Of a stretch of 12,567 nt of DNA, positions 1-7,842 are shown one piece after another. The notes below the pieces were generated by a model that was given only the letters and a program-made list of their open reading frames with translations, was not told where the DNA came from and made no database searches. The stretch lies in NCBI GenBank assembly GCA_007128865.1, contig SKWP01000282.1:1-12567 (forward strand), given 5' to 3'. How positions within the stretch are numbered: position 1 is the stretch's first letter; every line of letters starts with the position of its first letter. The position numbers and the translations under genes were made by a program. Origin of the DNA: Paracoccaceae bacterium (GTDB lineage Bacteria > Pseudomonadota > Alphaproteobacteria > Rhodobacterales > Rhodobacteraceae).

Positions 1-297
1 CAACTGGCCGAAAGCGGCGATCATGCGCTGCTGGCCGGTGAGTTGATGCAACACCACTACGACCCGCGCTATGCGCGGTCGCGGTCGCGCCCCGGTTTCG
101 GCGGCGAGACGGTGCTGCCGGTCGAAAGCCTGGATGGCGCCGCGCTGGACGCGCTGGCCGACAGGATCGTTGCGCAAGTGCAGCGGCTTGCCCGCCCTGC
201 CGCGGACGCGCTGGGGGCTCGCGGGAAAACGACGCGGGGCGCGCGGGGCCGGGCGGCCGCCGTGACCCCGGATTCAGAAAAGGAGAGATCGGGATGA
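1..297 (+). CDS. mnmH: C-terminal end of probable tRNA 2-selenouridine synthase (MnmH/SelU), 5' truncated by window edge
   Basis: The reading frame is open from base 1 and gives 98 residues before TGA. The segment LMQHHYDPRYARSRSR resembles the conserved tail of MnmH, where a helix ending in HYDPxY follows the P-loop domain. MnmH acts in the cytoplasm on the wobble uridine of certain tRNAs, using a rhodanese domain and a nucleotide-binding domain to replace 2-thiouridine sulfur with selenium via a geranylated intermediate. Neither catalytic domain is visible here because they lie upstream of the window. The last 30 or so residues are basic and low in complexity (GKTTRGARGRAAA), probably a disordered tail. 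The stop codon overlaps the next ATG in an ATGA arrangement, so translation of the two genes is probably coupled. The assignment rests on a short motif remembered from the family, so another protein ending in a similar helix is possible. Confidence 0.65.
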   Translation, partial: QLAESGDHALLAGELMQHHYDPRYARSRSRPGFGGETVLPVESLDGAALDALADRIVAQVQRLARPAADALGARGKTTRGARGRAAAVTPDSEKERSG

Positions 298-1790
298 CAC
301 ATGCACAGGTGCTGGCCGCTGCCGGCCTGAGCCGCGAGGATATCTCGGGCGGGGCGCTTGGCGTGCATTCGCCCATCGACGGGGCCGAGGTGGCGCGCGT
401 TGCAACGACAGCAGCTGCCGATGTGGCGGGCATCGTCGAGCGCGCGCAGGCGGCCTTTCGCATCTGGCGCGACGTGCCGGCCCCGCGCCGGGGCGAGCTG
501 GTGCGCCTGCTGGGCGAGGAACTGCGCGCCGCCAAGGCCGAACTGGGCGCGGTGGTGACGCTGGAAGCCGGCAAGATCACCTCGGAGGGCCTTGGCGAGG
601 TGCAGGAGATGATCGACATCTGCGACTTTGCCGTGGGGCTGTCGCGCCAGTTGTACGGTCTGACCATCGCTTCGGAACGCCCCGGCCACCGGATGATGGA
701 AACCTGGCATCCGATGGGCCCCTGCGGGGTGATCACGGCGTTCAACTTTCCCGTGGCGGTGTGGTCGTGGAACGCGGCGCTGGCGCTGGTCTGCGGCAAT
801 CCGGTGATCTGGAAGCCCTCGGAAAAATCGCCGCTGACCGCGATGACCTGCATGAAGATCCTTGGCCGCGCGCTGGAACGGTTCGGCGATGATGCCCCCG
901 AGGGGCTGGTGCAACTGGTTGTCGGCGGGCCGGATGCGGGCGCGGCGCTGGTGGAAAACCCCGGCGTTGCCATCGTTTCGGCTACCGGCTCAACGCGCAT
1001 GGGCCGGGTCGTCGGCCCGAAGGTGGCCGAACGCTTCGGGCGCTGCATCCTGGAACTGGGCGGCAACAATGCCATGATCGTGGCGCCTTCGGCCGATCTG
1101 GACATGGCGGTTCGGGCAATCGTGTTTTCGGCGGTGGGCACCTGCGGGCAGCGCTGCACCTCGCTGCGCCGCGTGATCGCGCACAGCTCGATCCGTGCCG
1201 AACTGGTGGAGCGGCTGAAGACGGCCTATGCCAGCCTGCCCATCGGCGACCCGCGCGAGGCCGGCACGCTGGTTGGCCCGATCATCGACGCGGCCGCCCG
1301 CGACCGGATGCTGGCAGCGCTCGCGGCGGCGCGCACCGAAGGCGGCAGCGTCCATGGCGGCGAGCCGGTGGACGCGGTGAAAGGCGGCGCCTATGTCAGC
1401 CCGGCCATCGTCGAGATGCCCGCGCAGACCGACACGGTTCGCACCGAAACCTTTGCACCGATCCTCTATGTGCTGGGTTACGACAGTCTGGAAGAGGCCA
1501 TCGCGTTGCAGAACGATGTGCCGCAGGGGCTTTCGTCCTGCATCTTCACGCTCGATCTGCGCGAGGCCGAAACCTTCCTGTCGTCGGCGGGGTCGGATTG
1601 CGGGATCGCCAATGTCAACATCGGGCCTTCGGGTGCCGAGATCGGCGGCGCCTTTGGTGGTGAAAAGGAAACCGGCGGCGGGCGCGAAAGCGGTTCGGAC
1701 GCCTGGAAGGGCTACATGCGCCGCGCGACCAACACCATCAATTATTCCGCCGCGCTGCCGCTGGCCCAGGGGGTGAGGTTTGATCTCTGA
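294..1790 (+). CDS. amaB: ALDH7-family aldehyde dehydrogenase, probable L-piperidine-6-carboxylate / alpha-aminoadipate semialdehyde dehydrogenase
   Basis: This 498-residue protein is a full-length NAD(P)-dependent aldehyde dehydrogenase of the antiquitin (ALDH7) group. It is expected to oxidise alpha-aminoadipate semialdehyde, the open form of piperideine-6-carboxylate, to 2-aminoadipate in lysine and pipecolate catabolism. Visible motifs: the ALDH7-typical METWHPMGPCGVITAFNFPV with oxyanion Asn151; WKPSEK with cofactor-binding Lys174; general base Glu254 in LELGGNN; and nucleophile Cys288 in GTCGQRCTS. The ATG start is backed by AGGAGAG at 281-287, six bases upstream, and overlaps the mnmH stop. 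The gene overlaps the following amaA-like oxidase by 11 nt. That pairing matches the Pseudomonas putida amaA/amaB pair and favours the pipecolate role over generic aldehyde detoxification. No dedicated promoter was identified; one could lie inside mnmH. Family is very sure, substrate likely. Confidence 0.9.
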   Translation: MTHAQVLAAAGLSREDISGGALGVHSPIDGAEVARVATTAAADVAGIVERAQAAFRIWRDVPAPRRGELVRLLGEELRAAKAELGAVVTLEAGKITSEGLGEVQEMIDICDFAVGLSRQLYGLTIASERPGHRMMETWHPMGPCGVITAFNFPVAVWSWNAALALVCGNPVIWKPSEKSPLTAMTCMKILGRALERFGDDAPEGLVQLVVGGPDAGAALVENPGVAIVSATGSTRMGRVVGPKVAERFGRCILELGGNNAMIVAPSADLDMAVRAIVFSAVGTCGQRCTSLRRVIAHSSIRAELVERLKTAYASLPIGDPREAGTLVGPIIDAAARDRMLAALAAARTEGGSVHGGEPVDAVKGGAYVSPAIVEMPAQTDTVRTETFAPILYVLGYDSLEEAIALQNDVPQGLSSCIFTLDLREAETFLSSAGSDCGIANVNIGPSGAEIGGAFGGEKETGGGRESGSDAWKGYMRRATNTINYSAALPLAQGVRFDL

Positions 1791-3057
1791 GCGGCTCGGC
1801 AATCTGTGGCAGGCCACCAGTGCCGAGAGCTTCAATGCGCCAGTTCTGGAAGGGCCGGTCGACACCGACCTGATCATCATCGGCGGCGGCTATACCGGGC
1901 TTGCGGCGGCCCTGCGCGCCGCCGAGACCGGCGCGCGCGTGGCGCTGGTGGAGGCGGCCGAGTTCGGCCAGGGCGGATCGGGGCGCAATGTCGGGCTGGT
2001 GAACGCCGGGCTGTGGCTGATGCCCGAAACCATCGAGGCCCAGCTTGGCAAACCGGTCGGCGAAAGGCTGATTTCGGTGCTTGGCCGGGCGCCCGAGCGG
2101 GTATTCGCGCTGGTGGAAGAACACGGCATCGCCTGCGAGCCGCAACGCGCCGGCACCCTGCATCTGGCGCATTCGGCGCGCGGCCTGCGCGGGCTTGAAG
2201 CCCGGCGCGACCAGCTTGTCGCGCGTGGTGCGCCGGTCAGCCTGCTTTCGGCCGGGGAAACCGCCGCGCGCACCGGCACCACGGCCTTTCACGGCGCCCT
2301 GCACGACCCCCGCGCCGGAACCGTGCAGCCGCTGGCCTTTGCGACCGGGCTGGCAAGGGCCGCAGCGGGGCGCGGCGCCCGGCTGTATCAGCGCAGCCCG
2401 GCCGAGGCGCTGTGCCGTGATGGCGAAGGCTGGGTGTTGCGCACTGCACGCGGCCGTCTGACCGGGGGCGCGGTGCTGCTGGCGACCAACGGCTATCACA
2501 TGGGATTTGCGGGCGCGCCGCCGCCGCAGACCGTGGCCTTTCCCTATTTCCAGATCGCCACGCCGCCGCTGCCCGAGGCGCTGCGCCGCGCCATCCTGCC
2601 GGGTGGCGAAGGCTGCTGGGATACCGCGCTGGTAATGACCTCGATCCGCACCGATGCGTGCGGGCGGCTGATCATCGGCGGGGTTGGCAACCTCGATCAT
2701 CCCGGCGGCGCGGTGCATGCGGCCTGGGCGTGGCGACGGATGCAACGGCTTTATCCGGCGGCGCGCGGCATTGCCCCTGCCTATGGCTGGGGCGGGCGCA
2801 TCGCCATGACCGGCGATCATATCCCGAAGGTTGTCGCCTTTGCGCCCTCGGCGCTTGCGGTCTACGGGTACTCGGGCAGGGGCATCGCGCCGGGTGTTGC
2901 CTTCGGTTCGGCGGCCGCCGATGCGTTGCTGACGGGCGCAGCGGAATCGCTGCCCATCGCGCCGGTGGTCGAGCATCGCGAGCGGTTCACGGCAGCGCGC
3001 GCCGCCTGGTTCGAGGCCGGCGCGCTGATGGTGCACGGTCTGGGTGCCCGCATGTAG
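1780..3057 (+). CDS. amaA: FAD-dependent L-pipecolate oxidase (DAO family)
   Basis: This 425-residue flavoprotein of the D-amino-acid oxidase fold is expected to oxidise L-pipecolate to piperideine-6-carboxylate, the substrate of the upstream AmaB-like enzyme. The dinucleotide-binding loop GGGYTG lies at residues 35-40, with the ribose-binding acid at about Glu58. It is followed by QGGSGRNVGLVNAGLW, which is nearly the same as the segment I recall from P. putida AmaA, and the length is close to that protein (about 428). A C-terminal GYSGRG FAD-contact motif is also present. The start is TTG: an in-frame TGA at 1774-1776 rules out anything earlier, no ATG or GTG follows before the FAD loop, and AGGGGG at 1768-1773 sits six bases upstream. 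The N-terminal LW pair then falls at nearly the same distance from the start as in AmaA. It overlaps amaB by 11 nt and is the last gene of this unit. A sarcosine- or glycine-oxidase-like role is less likely. Confidence 0.88.
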   Translation: MISERLGNLWQATSAESFNAPVLEGPVDTDLIIIGGGYTGLAAALRAAETGARVALVEAAEFGQGGSGRNVGLVNAGLWLMPETIEAQLGKPVGERLISVLGRAPERVFALVEEHGIACEPQRAGTLHLAHSARGLRGLEARRDQLVARGAPVSLLSAGETAARTGTTAFHGALHDPRAGTVQPLAFATGLARAAAGRGARLYQRSPAEALCRDGEGWVLRTARGRLTGGAVLLATNGYHMGFAGAPPPQTVAFPYFQIATPPLPEALRRAILPGGEGCWDTALVMTSIRTDACGRLIIGGVGNLDHPGGAVHAAWAWRRMQRLYPAARGIAPAYGWGGRIAMTGDHIPKVVAFAPSALAVYGYSGRGIAPGVAFGSAAADALLTGAAESLPIAPVVEHRERFTAARAAWFEAGALMVHGLGARM

Positions 3058-3165
3058 CGAAGGGTGCGGCCGGCTGACAGCGGATGCGGGATGCGCTTGA
3101 CCGGCCCTGCCGGCCAGCGGCCTTTTCCCGCCTCTGCCTGCCAAGGCGAGCGGACGGGTTTCGCG
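3058..3165. other. Gap between convergent genes, weak terminator candidate only
   Basis: These 108 bases separate the convergent amaA-like and galD-like genes. The best candidate for a stop signal is a short GGCC-AGC-GGCC hairpin at 3112-3122 followed by TTTT (3123-3126), read on the + strand. A four-base stem is marginal. No matching strong hairpin with a T-run was found for the opposite strand, so termination from the prpF side may be Rho-dependent. Confidence 0.25.
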
Positions 3166-4272
3166 TCAGGGCCAGATCGAGGCCGGCACCATGACCTCGC
3201 CCCGCGCCAGCAGCCTTGCGGTACGCATGATCCCGGCCGAACGCAGATCGAGCCCGGCATTGGTGACCTGGCAATCCATTTCCACATCGATGGTGCCGCC
3301 GGGATGTTCCAGCCGCATCACGAACGGCTCACCGCCGCGTCCGGCCCCTTCGGGCAGGGCGGCGATGCCCTCGGCAACCGAACCCGGCAGCATCAGGCAG
3401 GAGGCGAGGCATTGCGAGCCGGTGACCGCCATCGTCGGGTGGGTCTTCCACGGCATGAAATACCGCGCCGCGGCAGCGCCATCACCGGCCGGGGGGGCGA
3501 CGATGCCGAACTTTGGCACGACCTTGTCAGCGACATCGCCAAGCCCCATCAGGGCACCGGCCTCGCGCCGGATTGCCTCGATCCGCGCAAAGAACCCGGT
3601 GTCGCCATCCAGCTCGTCGCGGCTTTCGTATCCGGTTACGCCCAGATCCTCGGCGCGGGCAATGACCATTGGCATCGCCACATCGATGCAGGTCACCTCA
3701 ATGCCGCCGATGCTGTCGCGGGCGTTTCCGGTGGGCAGAAGGCTGCCGGTGCGCGAGCCGATGGTATCCCGAAACCGCAGCGCAACCGGAGCGGCGCTGC
3801 CGGGTACGCCGTCGATACGCTGGGTGCCGCCGTAGACCGGCGCACCGTCGCGTACCTCGAAACGGGCATCGGCCAGGGCCCCGGTGTTTACCAGCCGGAT
3901 GCGCAGCTGCATCATGCCGTCCGTTGCCGGAACCAGGCCAAGCTCCACCGCGGCCGGGCCGACACCCGAAAGGATGTTGCCGCAGGTTGGCGCAAAGTCG
4001 ACGGCACGGCGGTCCACCGCGACCTGTGCAAAGAAATAGTCGATGTCGACACCCGGTTCGGCCGAGCGCGACAGCATTGCCGTCTTCGTCGTTACCGGCG
4101 TCCCGCCGCCAAGCCCGTCGATGTTCTGTGGATGACCGCCGCCCATCATCGCGATCAGCACCCGTGCGAGGGTATCCTCGTCTTCGGGCAGATCGGACCG
4201 TCGCATGTAGGGCCCGCGCGAGGTGCCGCCACGCATCATCACGAAGGGAATGGCCCGCTGATCGCTCATCAT
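3166..4272 (-). CDS. PrpF-family isomerase, 4-oxalomesaconate tautomerase (GalD)-like
   Basis: This 368-residue protein belongs to the PrpF / diaminopimelate-epimerase-like fold, which shifts C=C bonds next to carboxylates by moving a proton. Conserved features are MRGGTSRG (residues 13-20), IDGLGGG (51-57), TTK with Lys63 and TCGN with Cys97. The Lys-Cys spacing of 34 equals that of the catalytic pair in Shewanella PrpF. The stretch from LLPTGNARD through VEVTCID-like and EDLGVTGYE sequences is closest to my recollection of P. putida GalD, which tautomerises 4-oxalomesaconate in gallate breakdown. No other gallate or protocatechuate 4,5-cleavage gene is in the window, so the real substrate may be a different unsaturated tricarboxylate. 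Two ATGs are tandem; the first is preferred because AAGGA lies five bases upstream. It follows the other prpF-like gene by 24 nt on the same strand and is probably cotranscribed with it. Confidence 0.85.
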   Translation of the reverse strand: MMSDQRAIPFVMMRGGTSRGPYMRRSDLPEDEDTLARVLIAMMGGGHPQNIDGLGGGTPVTTKTAMLSRSAEPGVDIDYFFAQVAVDRRAVDFAPTCGNILSGVGPAAVELGLVPATDGMMQLRIRLVNTGALADARFEVRDGAPVYGGTQRIDGVPGSAAPVALRFRDTIGSRTGSLLPTGNARDSIGGIEVTCIDVAMPMVIARAEDLGVTGYESRDELDGDTGFFARIEAIRREAGALMGLGDVADKVVPKFGIVAPPAGDGAAAARYFMPWKTHPTMAVTGSQCLASCLMLPGSVAEGIAALPEGAGRGGEPFVMRLEHPGGTIDVEMDCQVTNAGLDLRSAGIMRTARLLARGEVMVPASIWP

Positions 4273-4296
4273 CCGGTTCCTTGCGGTTGGTCCCGG

Positions 4297-5439
4297 TCAG
4301 CCGGGAATGAGGACATTGCCTTCGAACAGCCGGCGGGCTGTCCTGTAGACTGCGCCGTGCAGTGCGCGCGGGCTGCCATCTGATTCGGTGCCGATTTCGG
4401 CATCGACCTGCAGAATGCCCGAAGGATGCCCGATCCGGATCGGGCCGGTTGCAGCGCGGGCAAGGCTGGCGGGCAGGCTGCCGGCAAGCCGCACCGCCAC
4501 ACCAAGACACAGCCCGCCGGTCAGCGGCACAGCCCGGTGCGGCTGGCCGATCGAGATCATCCGAACGCCGATGTCGTATTCGTCGGCCCCTATGTGCCGG
4601 CCCGAGAGGGTTGTGTAGTCCACGGGGGCGCTGACCATTGCCACCTTGGGGATGGAGGGAACCCGCGCAGCACGTTCCGCGTCGGGGGCGATGCCCATGG
4701 CAATCCCGGCTGCACAGCGGATCGCCTCCAGCGCCCGGCGGGCTTCGGCATCGCCATCCAGCGTGCCGGGCATTTCGTCACCACGCCGGCCTATCGCGCT
4801 GCCGGCCACGAAAACGCAGGGGTTGGCGGCATCGATCATGCTGGCATCGACTGCCCCCAGCCCCGGCACCTCGAGCCGGTCGAGGCTGCGGCCTGTGGGC
4901 AGCAGCCGTCCGGTGCCGGCGCCACCCGGATCGAGGAATTCGAGCCGCACCGGCGCGCCGGTGCCCGCCACGCCGTCCAGTTCGAAGTCGCCAGCGACGG
5001 CGGCCCGGCCGTTTTCCACGGCAAAGCGCGAGACGATGATCTTGCGGGTGTTGGTGTTATGGATGCGAACCACCGCGGTATCGCCTTCGGGTGCCGGCAG
5101 CAGCCCCTCGTCCAGCGCGAAAGGCCCCATGGCCGAAGACATGTTGCCGCAATTGCCGCTGGTGTCGACGGTGTCGTCGGTCACGCCGATCTGGAAGAAG
5201 GAATAGTCGATGTCGGCATCCGGCCGGCTGGGCGGCCCGATGACGCAGATCTTTGACAGCGACGATATCCCGCCGCCCATCCCGTTGAGCTGGCGGCCGT
5301 TGGGGTCGGGCGACCCCATGGCAGCGCGCATCAGCGCCGGCCACTGCGCCGGATCCTCGGGAAGATCGCGGCGGTGAAACACCAGCGCCTTGGAGGTGCC
5401 GCCGCGCATGAAGACGGCCGGTATGCGGATCTGGGGCAT
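4297..5439 (-). CDS. PrpF-family aconitate/2-methylaconitate isomerase-like protein
   Basis: This 380-residue protein is a PrpF homologue, the family that isomerises trans-2-methylaconitate to the cis form next to AcnD in propionate metabolism and, in fungi, aconitate (Adi1). Motifs: MRGGTSK (residues 11-17), NGMGGG, SLSK with Lys63, and SGNCGN with Cys97, the two expected proton-transfer residues. DFELDGV and the closing LFEGNVLIPG resemble true PrpF more than the neighbouring GalD-like copy does. An open frame extends 23 codons upstream, but I chose the ATG at 5439. It gives the usual family N-terminus, has AGGG eight bases upstream, and leaves the promoter outside the gene. It is first in the two-gene unit. 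No prpB, prpC or acnD is near, so a role in the classical 2-methylcitrate cycle is doubtful. Confidence 0.85.
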   Translation of the reverse strand: MPQIRIPAVFMRGGTSKALVFHRRDLPEDPAQWPALMRAAMGSPDPNGRQLNGMGGGISSLSKICVIGPPSRPDADIDYSFFQIGVTDDTVDTSGNCGNMSSAMGPFALDEGLLPAPEGDTAVVRIHNTNTRKIIVSRFAVENGRAAVAGDFELDGVAGTGAPVRLEFLDPGGAGTGRLLPTGRSLDRLEVPGLGAVDASMIDAANPCVFVAGSAIGRRGDEMPGTLDGDAEARRALEAIRCAAGIAMGIAPDAERAARVPSIPKVAMVSAPVDYTTLSGRHIGADEYDIGVRMISIGQPHRAVPLTGGLCLGVAVRLAGSLPASLARAATGPIRIGHPSGILQVDAEIGTESDGSPRALHGAVYRTARRLFEGNVLIPG

Positions 5440-5469
5440 GAACGAACCCTGTTTGCGTCGATGATGCCG

Positions 5470-5498
5470 AGTAAACCGGGCAGCTTGCAAACTGTCAA
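5470..5498 (-). promoter_or_regulatory. Sigma-70-type promoter for the two prpF-like genes
   Basis: Read on the - strand, a perfect -35 TTGACA (5493-5498) is separated by exactly 17 bases from TTTACT (5470-5475) as -10. It lies about 30 bases upstream of the chosen ATG at 5439. The -35 is embedded in the ACTGTCAACAGT inverted repeat, so a bound regulator would block it directly. Confidence 0.55.
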
Positions 5499-5502
5499 CA
5501 GT
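5491..5502. promoter_or_regulatory. Candidate GntR operator, perfect inverted repeat ACTGTCAACAGT
   Basis: The arms ACTGT and ACAGT flank a two-base centre. The pattern fits the GT-(spacer)-AC core typical of GntR-family operators. It lies in the 140-bp gap between the divergent prpF-like pair and the gntR gene, over the -35 of the former and 10 bases upstream of the -35 of the latter. Ten of its bases (TGTCAACAGT) recur in the other divergent gap at 9443-9452. Binding by the adjacent regulator is an inference. Confidence 0.5.
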
Positions 5503-5512
5503 CGTCATGGCG

Positions 5513-5541
5513 TTGACGCAGGCACGGGTTTGCCGTTTGAT
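5513..5541 (+). promoter_or_regulatory. Sigma-70-type promoter for the gntR gene
   Basis: TTGACG (5513-5518) and TTTGAT (5536-5541) are spaced by exactly 17 bases, ending 38 bases before the gntR ATG. It sits back-to-back with the - strand promoter on the other side of the inverted repeat, the usual layout for an autoregulated repressor. Confidence 0.5.
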
Positions 5542-5579
5542 GGTGGCATTGCGGCAGTCGAGCGACGGGAGAGCAAAAA

Positions 5580-6284
5580 ATGGCCCAGATCACCGGCAAG
5601 GTCGAGGCACGGTCACTGGTTGATGCGGTGACCGAACGTCTTGAGGCGGCGATCGTGGCCGGGGAACTCGCCCCCGGAGCAAGGATCAGCGAACAGGCGC
5701 TGGCAACGGCAATGGGGGTCAGCCGGGGCCCGCTGCGCGAGGCCGTGAGGCGGCTGGAGGGGCGGCGCCTGCTGGAGCGCAGGGCCAACATCGGGGTCAG
5801 GGTGGCCGCACTGTCGCCCGAAAGGCTCTATGACCTGATGACCGTTCGCGAGGCCATGGAAGGCATGGCCTGCCGACTGGCTGCCGAGCGTCTATCCGAC
5901 ACGGACCTTGCCGCGCTCGAAGGGTTGCTGACCGTCCATGCCGACCAGAACACCCTTCAGGATGGCAGGGGATACTATCAGGATTCAGGGGACTATGACT
6001 TCCATGCCCGCATCGCCCGGGCATCGGGAAACGCCTTGCTGGAGTCCATGATCTGTGGCGACCTTTACGACCTGCTGCGCGTCTACCGCTACAAGGCCAG
6101 CACGGTTCCGGGGCGTGCTGCCGCAGCGCTGGCCGAACACCGCAAGATCCTGCAGACGCTTCGGGCACGGGACCCGGATGCAGCCGAGGCCGCCATGCGT
6201 TCGCACATCCGGGCTGCGCGCCGGCACGCGATGCTGGCGATGGCGGCGGCCGCAGACGACCCGGACACACAGCCGGCCGCCTGA
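5580..6284 (+). CDS. GntR-family transcriptional regulator with FCD ligand-binding domain
   Basis: This 234-residue protein is a cytoplasmic DNA-binding regulator. An N-terminal winged helix-turn-helix occupies about residues 10-75, with the hallmark GARISEQALATAMGVSRGPLR segment split around residues 33-53. It is followed by an all-helical FCD domain (about 80-215). Asp138/Asp140-His142, His187 and His209 sit where FCD proteins hold the metal ion that helps bind carboxylate ligands, so an organic acid effector is likely. The ATG has GGGAGAG at 5567-5573, six bases upstream. The gene is divergent from the prpF-like pair and convergent with the MmgE/PrpD gene at 6344-7828. It is the only regulator in the window and most likely controls the surrounding polycarboxylate genes, probably as a repressor released by a pathway acid. 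Its specific ligand cannot be read from the sequence. Confidence 0.92.
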   Translation: MAQITGKVEARSLVDAVTERLEAAIVAGELAPGARISEQALATAMGVSRGPLREAVRRLEGRRLLERRANIGVRVAALSPERLYDLMTVREAMEGMACRLAAERLSDTDLAALEGLLTVHADQNTLQDGRGYYQDSGDYDFHARIARASGNALLESMICGDLYDLLRVYRYKASTVPGRAAAALAEHRKILQTLRARDPDAAEAAMRSHIRAARRHAMLAMAAAADDPDTQPAA

Positions 6285-6348
6285 GCCTGTCGTGCACGGC
6301 CCGACCGCGCCCCGCGCACCCCGGGAACCGAAAGCACGCCGGCTCAGG
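6280..6348. terminator. Inverted repeat spanning both convergent stop codons, possible bidirectional terminator
   Basis: CCTGAGCC (6280-6287) pairs perfectly with GGCTCAGG (6341-6348). Inside it CGTGC (6291-6295) pairs with GCACG (6334-6338), so the 59-bp gap between the convergent genes can fold into one extended hairpin. Each arm contains one of the two TGA stop codons. There is no T-run on either side, so it would be a pausing or mRNA-protecting structure rather than a textbook intrinsic terminator. Confidence 0.35.
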
Positions 6349-7828
6349 GAACCCAGCTGGTTTCCGGGGTCGGATCGCCGGCCTGAAAACGCCCGGCCTG
6401 CACCTTTGCCCGAGCCTTCGGCTGTTCTGCCTGACCGGCCATCATCCGACCCAGCAGCGCCATGTCGGTGACGCTTTCAAAGGTTTCGAGCCGTTCGAAC
6501 AATGCCCCCACCGCATCGGAAGGAAGGCTGATTTCGGCACAGTCGACGAACTTGTCCCACATGCCTGCCGGACTGGCGGGCACCGCGCCGCCGCCGGCGG
6601 TCAGATCATCGATCCGGTGCGACAGCCTGCCACCATCGGCGGTGTGCACCACGACCTCGGCGGCCCATTGGCTGGCAGCGTCCTCGGCCATGTCCGGATG
6701 GGCTGCGGCGGTTGTCCGTTCCAGCAGGCGCACCACATCGGGTTCGGTTGCGGCGCCCGGCGCGAAGTGCTTCAGCCGTACCGATCCGTCCAGCAATGCC
6801 CGGGCGACCACATACTGGACGCTGAACTTGGCTTCCAGCGGCGTCACCGGGCGCGCCTTGTCGGTATGGCGCAGGCGCCGGGCATGGGGAAGGATCTCGA
6901 TGCGGGCGATGGCGTCGGCCTTCAGGCCGGCGCTGCGCCGCAGCTCCAGCGCAGCCTTGATCGCCGCATGGGTGCTGCCGCAACAGGGATAGGCCTTGAC
7001 CACGATGCCGTCATCCTCGAGTTCCAGCGGGTCGGCCCAGCTGGAGAAGATGCGCCCGGGATCATAGGTGCCGGCGCCGTTGAAGACCTCGAAGAAACCC
7101 TGCGGATGTTCGAAGGCGTCCGCGCTGGCTGTGAACCCGGCCCGCGCCAGCAATGCCGCCATCACCCCTGCACGGGCGCACAGGCCCACATGCAGGGGTT
7201 TTGTCATGGTCCCGAAATTGGCCTTCACCCCCGCTGCCTGGGAAACCGCAAGCGCAAGCGCAGTGGCGATGCGTTCCGGATCGAGCCGCAGCAGATGGGC
7301 TGCCGCCGCGGCCGCGCCGATGGTGCCCAGCGTCGCGGTCGGATGCCAGCCCTTGTCATAGTGGTGGAAATGCACGGCCCGTGCGAGGCGGATTTCGGTT
7401 TCCACCCCGACCGAATAGGCCGTCAGCACCGCACGGCCATCGAACTTTTCCGCCTCGGCCAGGGCCATCAGGCCGGGCACCAGCGGCACCGACTGATGGC
7501 CGCCGAACACCGCGCTGAAATCGTCGTAATCCAGCGCATGCGAGGCGGTGCCATTGATCAGCGCCGCGTCGAGCACCGATGCACGGCTGCCCAGGCCCAC
7601 CAGTGTTGCCGGCCCGGCGGTTTCCCCGATTCCGGGCACCTTGCGCAGGGTGGCAACACAGTCCTCGCGGGCGCCGGCCAGAGTCACCGCTATGGTGTCG
7701 ATGATCCCGATCAGCGCCCTGTCGCGAGCCTTTGCGGTCAGGTCGCCCGGGCCGAAGGCGTGGATGCGCTGTGCCAGCCTTTCGGCGATGGTCCCGGCAT
7801 CCGCGCCGGCGTTTCCGAGCTTGCTCAT
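6344..7828 (-). CDS. MmgE/PrpD-family dehydratase or decarboxylase, copy 1
   Basis: This 494-residue protein belongs to the MmgE/PrpD family, which includes 2-methylcitrate dehydratase (PrpD) and cis-aconitate decarboxylase (CadA/IRG1). Compared with human IRG1 from memory, the catalytic set is present: Asp100 in ALDYDD, His111, His162 in GWHPTAT, Lys210 in TKPLH, His287 in YPCCGSTH and Tyr339 in EAKFSVQY. It is therefore expected to be active on a carboxylate, by dehydration/hydration or decarboxylation; sequence alone does not decide which. A C-terminal extension of roughly 40 residues (about 455-494) goes beyond copies 2 and 3. The ATG has a strong GGGAGGA ribosome site five bases upstream. 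It starts 14 nt after the TcuA-like flavoprotein gene and is the second gene of that unit, so the flavoenzyme's product may be its substrate. Confidence 0.88.
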   Translation of the reverse strand: MSKLGNAGADAGTIAERLAQRIHAFGPGDLTAKARDRALIGIIDTIAVTLAGAREDCVATLRKVPGIGETAGPATLVGLGSRASVLDAALINGTASHALDYDDFSAVFGGHQSVPLVPGLMALAEAEKFDGRAVLTAYSVGVETEIRLARAVHFHHYDKGWHPTATLGTIGAAAAAAHLLRLDPERIATALALAVSQAAGVKANFGTMTKPLHVGLCARAGVMAALLARAGFTASADAFEHPQGFFEVFNGAGTYDPGRIFSSWADPLELEDDGIVVKAYPCCGSTHAAIKAALELRRSAGLKADAIARIEILPHARRLRHTDKARPVTPLEAKFSVQYVVARALLDGSVRLKHFAPGAATEPDVVRLLERTTAAAHPDMAEDAASQWAAEVVVHTADGGRLSHRIDDLTAGGGAVPASPAGMWDKFVDCAEISLPSDAVGALFERLETFESVTDMALLGRMMAGQAEQPKARAKVQAGRFQAGDPTPETSWVP

Positions 7829-7842
7829 GCGGTCCTCCCTTT

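Noticed and set aside
1738..3144. Long - strand open frame of 468 codons opposite the amaA-like gene
   Set aside because: Its translation is rich in Arg, Gly, His and Gln and matches no family; it is the antisense shadow of a strongly supported gene, common in GC-rich DNA.
3064..4383. + strand open frame of 439 codons opposite the GalD-like gene
   Set aside because: Low-complexity composition with no recognisable motif, while the - strand frame carries conserved PrpF-family residues throughout.
5440..5508. Upstream extension of the first PrpF-like gene by 23 codons
   Set aside because: The extra residues (TTVDSLQAARFTRHHRRK) are unlike PrpF N-termini, and the extension would cover the predicted promoter and operator.
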